From: a virus
DNA length: 46,634 nt
Virus record (IMG/VR): IMGVR_UViG_3300027852_000058
Coordinates: 1 to 46,634 of that record
Strand: one strand, 5' to 3'
Below are positions 8,803 through 16,994 of the stretch, piece after piece. Each line of letters opens with the position of its first letter. Position 1 is the stretch's first letter. The position numbers and the translations under genes were made by a program. The notes beneath the pieces are model-generated. The model did no database searches and was not told where the DNA came from. It saw only the letters and a list, made by a program, of their open reading frames with translations.

Positions 8803-10584
8803 ATGGCACTCCCATCGATCACAAGTTTAGTTTGGGCTGAATATAATATTTCAGAAGGGGACACAGCGCTTTTCGTTAGCAAATTTAATGCTTATTTAAC
8901 AAGTTTAGAAACTTTAGTTTCTGAAGAAAATATTTTAGCGACTGCTTTAGAAGATTGGGCCGTTCGCGCTGAGGATAGCGCAATCCCCACGGTTTCCGGT
9001 GGTGATGCTTCAACAACTTTTTCAGCGTATCACCATGCACAAAAGGCGGCGGCTTCTGCAATATTGGCGGCTAGTTTTGCAGATTTCCCAACTCAAGCAG
9101 GAAACTCAAATAAGATTTTGCAAACAGATGGAAGCGTTATTTCATGGGAGGATAGATTCGGTGGAGCCTATTCCGCAAGCGTTTCCGTGGATACTGCGAT
9201 TAGTTTAAGCAATGGAGTTTTTCAAGATTTTACAACAACGGTTGACGATTTAATTTTTACGTTACCCACTCCCGGCGCAGGGATTGAGGGCGGGCCGCTA
9301 GTTGTTATTAAAAATAATAATTCAAGTGCAAGCTCAATTGCTATAAAACTTGGAACTAATAATTTTATTGAAATTCCAATAAACGGAATTCGTGAATTTT
9401 ATTTCGATGGAGCAAATTGGGATTATAATTTATCCGAACCGGGTCGAAACGGAATTGCAAATTTTGAAATTTCCGATTTTATAGACACTGGAATTGTTGG
9501 CGGAATCTCAATGGTCGAAATTGACGCGACCACTGTTTTCATAGCGTATTACGATGGTGCTAATACTATTAGATGCTACATAGGAACATTAACCGGCGAC
9601 TCATTAGCTTTAGGAACCTTGCACACACCAACAACGACGATGGTCGCGAATTCCCCCGTTCGCGTTGATAAATTAACTTCTACGAAATATGTAATTTCTT
9701 ATGAATCAACAACCGGGGATATTGGAACAATAATTGTAGAAAATTCCGGCGGAACTTTATCGTCTGGAACTGAAGTTGTTCAAGCGGCTAATTACGATGC
9801 TGCTTCTGGAGCTGATTTCATGTCTATTGTGGCAATGAATTCGACACAATTTATTGTAGCATTTCAACAGGGGACAACATCTTTTGATGGGGTTTGTCAT
9901 TTGTATTCGGTATCGGGAACCGGGATCACTTACGAAAATGCGGCAACATTTCACAATGGGACAAGCGGAACAACAGAACCTGACTCCATCGATATTGTCC
10001 GATTGTCAGATACCCATTTTGGGATTGTATTTGGGTTTGATTCATCTTCGACTGCTGCAAAAGTACGGGTCGGAGAGATTACAATCACCCCCACGTTATC
10101 GCTAGGTTCGGCTGTTGATATTTCAACAGAACAAATAAATAGGTTAAGCGCACATCAAATAAGCTCGACTGAGCTTGTTGTTTTTTATAATAAATATCTG
10201 TCCTATGGCCTTTATGCCGTGCGGGTTACGGTATCTGGAACAACGGCAACAGTCGAAACACCTGCTAAAATATCAAGCGACTTGCTAGCTCAAGAAAGTT
10301 TAAATGGGCCTAGAACATCTTTAAAAATAGATAATTCTAATTTTATTTTATTTTTTCAAGCTGAGTTGGCTGGCGAGGCTGTTGCAACAAACGCGAATTA
10401 TTTATTATGGGTTTCTAAATCCGGTACAACTTTCAATGCAGACTCAAAAGAAACTATCGTCAGCGATGAAGATTCTTACAGGCATCAAGTCGTGCCTTTT
10501 GATTCTAGCAATGCGGTAATGTTATATACAGACGCAAATGCGGGTAATGATTTATATTCTAAAATTATTAGATTGAGTTTTTAA
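8803..10584 (+). CDS. Tail fibre / receptor-binding protein 1, propeller-like
   Basis: ATG 8803 is preceded by TGAGGAAA and is preferred to a TTG at 8788 inside the previous gene. The 593-aa product has an N-terminal module of about 100 residues with the pattern WAVRAEDSAIP-x-x-x-GGD-x(5)FSAYHHAQKAA-AS, typical of phage fibre proteins that attach to the tail. After a short strand-rich linker the rest is built of repeats of about 45-55 residues with cores such as TQFIVAFQ, THFGIVFG and TELVVFYN, each followed by a short VSGT-type turn. This is what a beta-propeller looks like. A role in host recognition is inferred. It is a paralogue of the next gene. Confidence 0.7.
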   Translation: MALPSITSLVWAEYNISEGDTALFVSKFNAYLTSLETLVSEENILATALEDWAVRAEDSAIPTVSGGDASTTFSAYHHAQKAAASAILAASFADFPTQAGNSNKILQTDGSVISWEDRFGGAYSASVSVDTAISLSNGVFQDFTTTVDDLIFTLPTPGAGIEGGPLVVIKNNNSSASSIAIKLGTNNFIEIPINGIREFYFDGANWDYNLSEPGRNGIANFEISDFIDTGIVGGISMVEIDATTVFIAYYDGANTIRCYIGTLTGDSLALGTLHTPTTTMVANSPVRVDKLTSTKYVISYESTTGDIGTIIVENSGGTLSSGTEVVQAANYDAASGADFMSIVAMNSTQFIVAFQQGTTSFDGVCHLYSVSGTGITYENAATFHNGTSGTTEPDSIDIVRLSDTHFGIVFGFDSSSTAAKVRVGEITITPTLSLGSAVDISTEQINRLSAHQISSTELVVFYNKYLSYGLYAVRVTVSGTTATVETPAKISSDLLAQESLNGPRTSLKIDNSNFILFFQAELAGEAVATNANYLLWVSKSGTTFNADSKETIVSDEDSYRHQVVPFDSSNAVMLYTDANAGNDLYSKIIRLSF

Positions 10585-10586
10585 AA

Positions 10587-12338
10587 ATGGCTATTCAAAG
10601 AATTACAGACCAAACTATATCAAGCAACCTTTTAGAAATTGGTGATGATTTAGAATTTTTAACAAAATTTAATTCTTTTTTATCAAAATATGATTTAATT
10701 TTCCCGCAAAAAAATCAGCAAATTTTAGATTTTCCAGAGTGGGCTGAGCGTGCTGAGGATTCTTTAATTCCCACCTCAAACGGCGGTGATGAAGTTGATG
10801 ATTATTCGGCAAAGCATTTTGCTGAAAAAGCCGATGCCAGTAAAGAAACCGCTAGAACTACTGCGGGATGGCCTGTTCCCCCCACCACGAAAAAAATACT
10901 AACAACAAGCGGAACGGTAGTTTCGTGGATTGACCCTATTTATTATGGGTATTATTCTGCAACTGTTACCGTGGATGATACTCGATTTGATCCCGATAAT
11001 GGGAAATATCAGAAAATAAAAATAACGTCTAAAATAAAAATGTTATTTCCAAATGATACTGATTCAAACTGGAAAGGTGGGGCAAGCATTTTTGTTAAAG
11101 TTGATGAAACAAGCACTTTTGATTTATATCTAAAAGAAAGCGATTATAATATTCATTCATTCGCCCCCGGTGAAAAATTTAAATTATTTTTTGATGGTGC
11201 GGTTTGGCATCTTGGTCTTAGTGATCTTGAAAATAACAATGTTGGGTTTGTTTATGATGAACAAAGTTCAGGGGTTATCGAGGCTGGCGGTGTAGATTTA
11301 AAAAAATCTACAAAAAAATTAAGCTCAACAGCGTTGATTTCTCTTTACGATCTGGTGGGGGGTGGGGATATAAGCGCTGAAATAATAACCTTATCAGGTA
11401 CAACTTGGACTTTAAATAACACTGATTACGATTCGACATTTAATTCTAACACTTATGAATTTGTGGCATTGAGTTCAACATTAGCTTTAATGGTTTTTGA
11501 CAATGGGTCTAATGACGCGGTGATAGCTTGCTCAATTTCTGGAACTGTTGTCACATGGGGGACTGAGGTATCTTTAAACCGTGATAGCTTGGATCAAAAT
11601 GATTTAATTTTAATTAAAATTGATTCCACAAAATTTGTCGCTGTTCGCTCTGTTTTAAATGGTAGCGCTGTTGACGAATTGCGAGTTGTTTGCGGCACTA
11701 TTTCTGGAACCACAATCACACTTGGCACAGAAATAGTCTTGCAGACAAGTGGTTCTGGAGGAACTGATTTTACAAATGTTTCCGCAATTGCATTGTCAAC
11801 TTCAAAATTTATTGTTTCTTTTTATGATGTTAATTCCCCAAATGATTCTAAATATTATGTTTGCACAATTTCTGGAACAACGATTACGGCGGGATCGGTG
11901 GCGACAAATAGCGGAACTGAAATTAGTCAACCGTCTGCAATGATGGCTGTTAGCGCTACTGAATGCACAATTGTTTCTGTTGATGGTGTTAAACCTTATG
12001 CAATGCATATTTCTGGAATGAGTGGAACAACGCCAACTTTTAATTCTCCAGTTTATTTGGATAATAAAATTGGGGAAAATATTGAAAATATAAAACTGGC
12101 TGATATGGACGATGCCGGAAAATATATTTTAGCTTTTAAAAGCCCACTTGATAATGATGCAAGAATTTGTTTTTTGGGAAAAAATAGTTCAGATTATTTT
12201 GTAGGTTTACCCACACCCTGTGGAGTAAATAATGATTTAGATATAGATATTGAAAATTTAGGAAGTAACCGTTTTACATTAACTGGATATTTAGCCGGTG
12301 ATGATTATCGTGTTACTCTATTTGACGCTTTAAAATAA
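10587..12338 (+). CDS. Tail fibre / receptor-binding protein 2, propeller-like paralogue
   Basis: It starts two bases after the previous stop. The 583-aa product shares the domain order of its neighbour: N-terminal WAERAEDSLIP-x-x-x-GGD-x(5)YSAKHFAEKADAS, then KKILTTSGTVVSW aligned to NKILQTDGSVISW of the neighbour, then propeller-like repeats (TKFVAVRS, SKFIVSFYD, each followed by an ISGTT turn). The two genes therefore arose by tandem duplication and then diverged, above all in the repeats. Two fibre proteins could form a mixed fibre or widen host range (inference). Confidence 0.7.
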   Translation: MAIQRITDQTISSNLLEIGDDLEFLTKFNSFLSKYDLIFPQKNQQILDFPEWAERAEDSLIPTSNGGDEVDDYSAKHFAEKADASKETARTTAGWPVPPTTKKILTTSGTVVSWIDPIYYGYYSATVTVDDTRFDPDNGKYQKIKITSKIKMLFPNDTDSNWKGGASIFVKVDETSTFDLYLKESDYNIHSFAPGEKFKLFFDGAVWHLGLSDLENNNVGFVYDEQSSGVIEAGGVDLKKSTKKLSSTALISLYDLVGGGDISAEIITLSGTTWTLNNTDYDSTFNSNTYEFVALSSTLALMVFDNGSNDAVIACSISGTVVTWGTEVSLNRDSLDQNDLILIKIDSTKFVAVRSVLNGSAVDELRVVCGTISGTTITLGTEIVLQTSGSGGTDFTNVSAIALSTSKFIVSFYDVNSPNDSKYYVCTISGTTITAGSVATNSGTEISQPSAMMAVSATECTIVSVDGVKPYAMHISGMSGTTPTFNSPVYLDNKIGENIENIKLADMDDAGKYILAFKSPLDNDARICFLGKNSSDYFVGLPTPCGVNNDLDIDIENLGSNRFTLTGYLAGDDYRVTLFDALK

Positions 12339-12351
12339 GGGGTTTAAGAAA

Positions 12352-12843
12352 ATGATTGTAAGAAATTCTGATAATGTTGTTGTTTTAGGCAACAATTCTA
12401 TTTTAAATTCGGATCATGCTATTGATATGGTAAATAGAAGACGGCGAACTGATTTGAATGCAACAAACGCAACATTTTATAATGTAAATGTTCCCTATGA
12501 TTTTAAGCCGTATTTATACACTTTTGATGGAACAAACTTCGCCTACACGGAAAAGGGAATTTCTGAAAGTTTAAAAATTCGAGTTATTTCCGAAATAAAG
12601 AATGAAGGTTTGCGAAGAATTCAAGTGGAAATGCCCGCAATTTCCGATTTTGATTTCCTAGAATTCATAAAAGAGTTTTGGTTATCAATTGATGTCTCGG
12701 CAAGATCGGCAACAGTAAAATTTCAAAAAATAATAGATATTTACCAAGCTGGAAAAGATTCAATTGCTGTTATTAAAGCAGAAAGCGATCAAGCTACAAT
12801 AGCAGCGTATGACGTGAATTCCGATCCAGCTTGGCCGGTTTAA
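12352..12843 (+). CDS. Distal tail-module protein, unknown
   Basis: A 163-aa protein 13 bases after the second fibre gene, with a weak purine-rich ribosome site (TTTAAGAAA). It contains no recognised domain. The centre has YDFKPYLYTFDGTNFAYTEK, and the C-terminal half looks alpha-helical. Its place at the end of the fibre operon would suit a fibre-assembly chaperone or a small tip protein, but no sequence motif proves this. It ends only four bases from the stop of a gene on the other strand. Confidence 0.5.
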   Translation: MIVRNSDNVVVLGNNSILNSDHAIDMVNRRRRTDLNATNATFYNVNVPYDFKPYLYTFDGTNFAYTEKGISESLKIRVISEIKNEGLRRIQVEMPAISDFDFLEFIKEFWLSIDVSARSATVKFQKIIDIYQAGKDSIAVIKAESDQATIAAYDVNSDPAWPV

Positions 12844-12847
12844 TCAA

Positions 12848-13045
12848 TTACCCTTTTTCTAAAAGAGTCATCTTTTCAAACATTTGAAAATAGATGGCTT
12901 TTTTAGTTTCACCGGAAATAATTATCCAGCTATCACCAGTTGCCACCGGCTGATAATCTATCACCCCTCGTATGCTTGGCGATGTCGTAAAGTCTACGCA
13001 AACAGTATCGCCGGGAGTTATTCGAGCTAAATCTTTTTCAGTCAT
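12848..13045 (-). CDS. Small unknown protein
   Basis: A 65-aa protein starting MTEKDLARITPGDTV. ATG is preceded on its strand by AGAGGCTC, an acceptable ribosome site. The sequence looks like a small beta-barrel (ITPGDTVCVDF; DSWIIISGETKKAIY), as in SH3-like or KOW-like modules, but this is only an impression. It converges on the end of the tail operon with a four-base gap, while the terminator of that operon lies beyond it, so tail transcripts run antisense through it. Possibly real, function unknown. Confidence 0.55.
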   Translation of the reverse strand: MTEKDLARITPGDTVCVDFTTSPSIRGVIDYQPVATGDSWIIISGETKKAIYFQMFEKMTLLEKG

Positions 13046-13065
13046 TTTTAGAGCCTCTAGTTTAA

Positions 13066-13087
13066 GCCTATAAAATAGGCGGTTTTT
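13066..13087 (+). terminator. Rho-independent terminator of the tail operon
   Basis: Stem GCCTAT / ATAGGC with loop AAA, followed by GG and six T. It is oriented for rightward transcription and is the first strong terminator after the tail genes. Confidence 0.75.
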
Positions 13088-13094
13088 TGAAAAA

Positions 13095-13123
13095 TTGAAC
13101 TAATTTTAAAAGTGTGTTACAAT
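13095..13123 (+). promoter_or_regulatory. Sigma70-type promoter for the 13172 gene
   Basis: TTGAAC, 17 bases, TACAAT. The -10 region reads GTGTTACAAT, as at 18981-18990. Just downstream lies a CGTGT / ACACG dyad at 13129-13148, at or near the expected start of the transcript. Confidence 0.75.
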
Positions 13124-13171
13124 ACCCTCGTGTCAATAATGGCACACGTTCTTTTAAATTGGAGAAAATAT

Positions 13172-13486
13172 ATGAAAACCGTTTTAATTTTCGGTAATAA
13201 TCACCGCTGGGGAAAAGGCGAGTATTTCGTTGAGGCTTTTAACAACGCTTGCCAGTCGGGAGACTCACCTTCAGAAATGTCAATCTATATATTTGATTGT
13301 GAACCGGACGAAATAAAGGTTGATTCGATGGGCGGGTATAAATTTCCAGAAAATAGCAAAGTTAAAAGTTTAAAAAACATAAAAACCCCTAAAAAAATAC
13401 TCGAAATAAAAGACAAAATAGAGTCTTTGGAAGGTGATTTAGAAGAACAATTGTGGCTTTTTGAGGAAGTCATTAATTCAAAATAA
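13172..13486 (+). CDS. Small unknown protein in a single-gene unit
   Basis: ATG 13172 has GGAG eight bases upstream; a longer frame opening at a GTG at 13112 overlaps the promoter and is rejected. The 104-aa product begins MKTVLIFGNNHRWGKG, a short strand followed by a Gly/Asn/His turn, and ends in a coiled-coil-like helix (LEIKDKIESLEGDLEEQLW). It has a strong promoter in front and a strong terminator behind, and is transcribed against the polymerase gene. That layout suits an early host-directed gene or moron, but no function is recognised. Confidence 0.7.
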   Translation: MKTVLIFGNNHRWGKGEYFVEAFNNACQSGDSPSEMSIYIFDCEPDEIKVDSMGGYKFPENSKVKSLKNIKTPKKILEIKDKIESLEGDLEEQLWLFEEVINSK

Positions 13487-13493
13487 ATAATTT

Positions 13494-13520
13494 AAAACCC
13501 CGTTAATTCGGGGTTTTTTT
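13494..13520. terminator. Bidirectional terminator
   Basis: Perfect nine-base arms AAAACCCCG / CGGGGTTTT with loop TTAATT, then T-run. It separates the rightward 13172 gene from the convergent polymerase gene, whose stop codon overlaps its edge, and has A/T tracts suited to both directions. Confidence 0.85.
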
Positions 13521-16341
13521 ATCCTAAATCTTTTAAATTAAAAATACTTTCGATTTCTAAAATCCGCCAATCGTCTGACATATTACCCTTAACAATTATC
13601 CACGATTCGTCTACCTCCAAAGAGTCAAAATGCTGCTGCCCTTTCAGGCTGTCAAATTCATACCGACTAATCCTGCACTGAATCGAATCTGTATCATCCT
13701 CTATTTTCAGCTTTAAATATTTGGTGTCAGATTTTAAAACTGATCCGCCACGTTTTGCAATTTGCGCGGTATCATTCAAATTCTTCAATTCTTTTAGAAT
13801 AACTTTTCCGATAACAACATAATTACCAGCGCTCTGGACATTTGAGATATTGTCTGGAGCTTTCGTTAAGCCGTAATCTATGGGGTTTTGATAAAGATCA
13901 TGCCACAAATCCCAACACGGATATAGAGTGTCAAAGGGGGTTTTGGGGTTTAGTAATAACGCCGTAAGAGTTTTTGTGAATTTTCGCTCGCCCCTTCTGG
14001 CTTCTAAAATTATTTCTGCTTTTTTATCAGCAATCCCATCAAGGTTTTTTAATCCACCTAATAATTTACCATCTTTGATAGTCCAATCTATAACAGAGTG
14101 GTCAGGGTCTAGGGGGCAATAATCAATGCCATCATTTTCGTAAGCGTCCCGCAAAATCTTTAAAGAATTTTCGTCACTTTTAGAATAAATTAAATTAGAA
14201 ACCGTGAATTCTAAAATATGATTCGCTTTCATGTAGGCGCACCAATATGAAATTAAACCATATGCTACGGCGTGAGACTTGTTAAATCCGTAAGCCCCAA
14301 ATGTCAACATGCTTTGCCAAAGTTTATGAGCCTCAAGCTCTTTAAGCCCTGTTTTTAAAGCACCTTCGACGAAATCACTTTTATATTTATCGGTAAACTC
14401 TCGCCCTTTTGATTTACTGATTGCCTTCCGTATTTCAGAAACATTTTCCCAACTTAATTGCCCAATTTCTCGACAAATAAACATAACTTGTTCTTGATAA
14501 ACTAAAACACCTAAAGTTTCCTTTGTGATTTCTTTGTATTTTTCATTATCAACTTGATATTTAATTTCCCCGAAAGCGGAATGCCTATCTACAAAATCAA
14601 TAGCGCCACCTGATCCCAAAGGGCCGGGTCTTGCTAGTGCTGTTAAAACGCAAATATCATCGAACTCAGAAACGTGCATTTTCCCGCAAAGCATTTCCAT
14701 TGCTTCGCCCTCAAATTGAAAAATACCATTCATTTTTTTATTTGAAAAAATAGAAAATGCCTTTTCATTATCGAGTGGCAATTCGTAAAAATCTTTAAAA
14801 TCCATGCCTATCAATTTTGCACAATGTTGCAAAATCGATAAAGTTCTCAAGCCTAAAATATCGATTTTTAATAAATTCAACCTCTCAGCGCCGCGCTTAT
14901 CGAGCATGACAGTACCCTCGCGAGCGTTCATGCCTGCATAGTGGCTCAGATCATCATTGCACACGATCACACCGGCAGCATGTTTACCAGCGTGTAGCGC
15001 GTGATCCTGTAGGCCCTCAGCATAACGAATGTCGGGATATTGTTTTTCAAAAACTTTCCCGAAATCACTACTATCAAGTGTCTCTTTTATTGTTGTTTTT
15101 TGCCGTTCGTCGCCCATTGGATATTCGCACAAGTTTTCTTTTAACAATTCCATTTCAAAATGTGGATAGGACAAAGCATTTCCGACATCTGTAATAGCAG
15201 TCCTAGCGCCTGCCTTATTTATATTTGAGATATTGCAAACATTTTCTTTTCCAAATTTTTTAAATATTTTTTTAATAACTTTTGGTCGATCTTCATCTGG
15301 AAAATCAATATCAATATCGGGTAAGTCGAAGCGGTTTATGTCTATAAATCTTTCAAAAAGTAGGCCGTATTTTATGGGGTCAATTTCTGTTATCCCCATT
15401 AAATAACAAACCAGCGATCCAGCCGAACTACCACGGGATGGGCCGACAAGCATTGTCTTTTTCGCATCTTGTATTATTTCAGAAACGATTAAAAAATAAT
15501 CTGAGTAACCTTTTTGCTTTATCAAATCCAATTCGTAAAAATAGCGATCTGAATATTCACCAACTTTTAAATTTATATTTTTTATTTTTGCATTTTTTTC
15601 ACAAATTTTTTCAACAGTTTTCTTTCCGTGGTAGGCGACCATTTCGGCTCTAGGTATTTCCACGTTACAGTTTTCCGCTATTTCGTAAGTATTAGCCGCA
15701 GCTTCGGGGCAGTTCCAAATATAATTAAATTCCAATTCGCTTAAAATATATTGTGGAACTGTTCTCGTATTAAATTTATATTGATAACCGTCCCCGCGCT
15801 TATGGGAGCCTGCTAGAATTTGATAATGATTTTTATCATCGACTTCGCAATAAAAATTATCTTGAATGTAAACTTTTGGAATATCTAAATCAAAAAGCAT
15901 TTTTGATGTTGATGGCGTAAGCGCTAAATAATCAACGCGATCCATAATTTCCATATTTTCAGCGATCACATAAACGTCATCTGACAGGGTTGTAACGTCA
16001 TGGATACTCAGCATGGGCCTATAATAAAAGCGCGTCCATGCAATTTTAATTAAATTATTTATTTCAAAAAAACCTTTTTCGTTTTTTGCAATAAAGATAT
16101 AAATAGGGCCGAAGTTTCCACGAATCCTCCTTTCTGGATTTTGCAATACTTCTAAGCGAACGCCATAAATAGGCTTGATCCCTTTCTCTTTGCATTTTTC
16201 CTCTAGGATTATGTGGGAATAACTATTGTTAAAATCTGCAATTCCGATTGCGCCTTTTTGGTTTTCGTATTTTAAAATTTCGTCCATTTTTCCGAAAGTT
16301 TGACGGAATGAATATTCTGATCGTAATGCAATATTAATCAT
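13519..16341 (-). CDS. dnaE: DNA polymerase III alpha subunit (DnaE-type)
   Basis: A 940-aa C-family replicative polymerase. Residues 1-70 are a PHP-like domain, but the usual His-x-His start is replaced (IALRSEYSF), so metal binding there is probably lost. The polymerase core is intact: LVGPSRGSSAGSL at 298-310, the catalytic pair D344 and D346 in LPDIDIDFPDEDR, HALHAGKHAAGV near 448, the third aspartate D494 in LLKIDILGLRT, then ARPGPLGSGG and FGAYGFNKSHAVAYG. A helix-hairpin-helix region (GGLKNLDGIADKKAE) and a C-terminal OB-fold follow. It is shorter than the E. coli protein (1160 aa). It lies eight bases after an exonuclease gene on the same strand. It should give the phage its own replicase core. 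Confidence 0.96.
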   Translation of the reverse strand: MINIALRSEYSFRQTFGKMDEILKYENQKGAIGIADFNNSYSHIILEEKCKEKGIKPIYGVRLEVLQNPERRIRGNFGPIYIFIAKNEKGFFEINNLIKIAWTRFYYRPMLSIHDVTTLSDDVYVIAENMEIMDRVDYLALTPSTSKMLFDLDIPKVYIQDNFYCEVDDKNHYQILAGSHKRGDGYQYKFNTRTVPQYILSELEFNYIWNCPEAAANTYEIAENCNVEIPRAEMVAYHGKKTVEKICEKNAKIKNINLKVGEYSDRYFYELDLIKQKGYSDYFLIVSEIIQDAKKTMLVGPSRGSSAGSLVCYLMGITEIDPIKYGLLFERFIDINRFDLPDIDIDFPDEDRPKVIKKIFKKFGKENVCNISNINKAGARTAITDVGNALSYPHFEMELLKENLCEYPMGDERQKTTIKETLDSSDFGKVFEKQYPDIRYAEGLQDHALHAGKHAAGVIVCNDDLSHYAGMNAREGTVMLDKRGAERLNLLKIDILGLRTLSILQHCAKLIGMDFKDFYELPLDNEKAFSIFSNKKMNGIFQFEGEAMEMLCGKMHVSEFDDICVLTALARPGPLGSGGAIDFVDRHSAFGEIKYQVDNEKYKEITKETLGVLVYQEQVMFICREIGQLSWENVSEIRKAISKSKGREFTDKYKSDFVEGALKTGLKELEAHKLWQSMLTFGAYGFNKSHAVAYGLISYWCAYMKANHILEFTVSNLIYSKSDENSLKILRDAYENDGIDYCPLDPDHSVIDWTIKDGKLLGGLKNLDGIADKKAEIILEARRGERKFTKTLTALLLNPKTPFDTLYPCWDLWHDLYQNPIDYGLTKAPDNISNVQSAGNYVVIGKVILKELKNLNDTAQIAKRGGSVLKSDTKYLKLKIEDDTDSIQCRISRYEFDSLKGQQHFDSLEVDESWIIVKGNMSDDWRILEIESIFNLKDLG

Positions 16342-16349
16342 TTTTTTAT

Positions 16350-16889
16350 CTACCAGTTTTTTATAAAATCATTTTCGCCTAACCAAATTATGCACTCCAC
16401 AAGTGCGGCGGTATCAGCTTTAGCCCTATGAGCGTCGAAGGTTTTGCCAGTTGCAATAAAATATAATTGCTCTAATTTTAATCTTTTATTCTGGATAGTG
16501 TGACTCAATTCCACGGTACAATAATGATTTTTCGGCCACGGGAATTTAAATTCTTTTTCATATCGCATTAATTCATTTTTTAAAATATTAATATCAAATG
16601 AGCAATTATGTGCAAAAATATCTTTTTCACCTAGAAAAAAATCTGATAATTCGTCATAAATCTCCAAAAAATTCGGCGCATCTTTCAAATCGCTGTCAGT
16701 TATTCCGGTAATTTTTGTTATTATTTCAGGTAGTGGAATGGGTGGTTTTAAAAATGTTTCAAACTCTGAGATAATTTTTCCGCTTTTATTAAATTTACAA
16801 GCGTAAAATTCAATAATAAACGGCTGATTGAAAAGGCGGGTTCCGTCTGGGTGTAATAGTCCGGTAGTTTCGGTGTCAAATGCTATCAT
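16350..16889 (-). CDS. dnaQ: DnaQ-like DEDDh 3'-5' exonuclease
   Basis: ATG at 16889 has TTGGAGAG upstream; a TTG at 16904 lies inside that ribosome site and is rejected. The 179-aa product has all exonuclease motifs: Exo I DTETTG (D5, E7), Exo II HNCSFDINIL (D99) and Exo III HRAKADTAAL (H154, D159). It is the proofreading-type domain and is followed directly by the DnaE-type polymerase, so the pair probably forms epsilon-alpha of a phage replicase (inference). It ends within nine bases of the polymerase start, and the stop codon overlaps the polymerase ribosome region. Confidence 0.93.
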   Translation of the reverse strand: MIAFDTETTGLLHPDGTRLFNQPFIIEFYACKFNKSGKIISEFETFLKPPIPLPEIITKITGITDSDLKDAPNFLEIYDELSDFFLGEKDIFAHNCSFDINILKNELMRYEKEFKFPWPKNHYCTVELSHTIQNKRLKLEQLYFIATGKTFDAHRAKADTAALVECIIWLGENDFIKNW

Positions 16890-16892
16890 TGG

Positions 16893-16926
16893 TTGGCTCT
16901 CCAATTTGTGAGAGCCAATTATATCA
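16893..16926 (-). promoter_or_regulatory. Extended -10 promoter with overlapping perfect dyad
   Basis: On the minus strand TGATATAAT (16918-16926) is an extended -10 element. It abuts a perfect inverted repeat, TTGGCTCTC (16910-16918) and GAGAGCCAA (16893-16901), with an eight-base spacer. The second arm contains most of the exonuclease ribosome site. The dyad could be an operator over the transcription start or, for longer transcripts, a hairpin hiding the ribosome site. Confidence 0.6.
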
Positions 16927-16952
16927 AGCCCATTTTTCTATTAAAATAGAGC

Positions 16953-16985
16953 AAAAAAAAAGCCCCCTTTTGGGAGCTTTTTAAT
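16953..16985. terminator. Terminator after the ArdC gene
   Basis: Stem AGC-C-CCC / GGG-A-GCT with loop TTTT, flanked on the plus strand by nine A and five T. On the minus strand the T-run is nine bases long, so it should end leftward transcripts of the ArdC-type gene before the exonuclease promoter. Confidence 0.8.
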
Positions 16986-16994
16986 AATTTTTTT

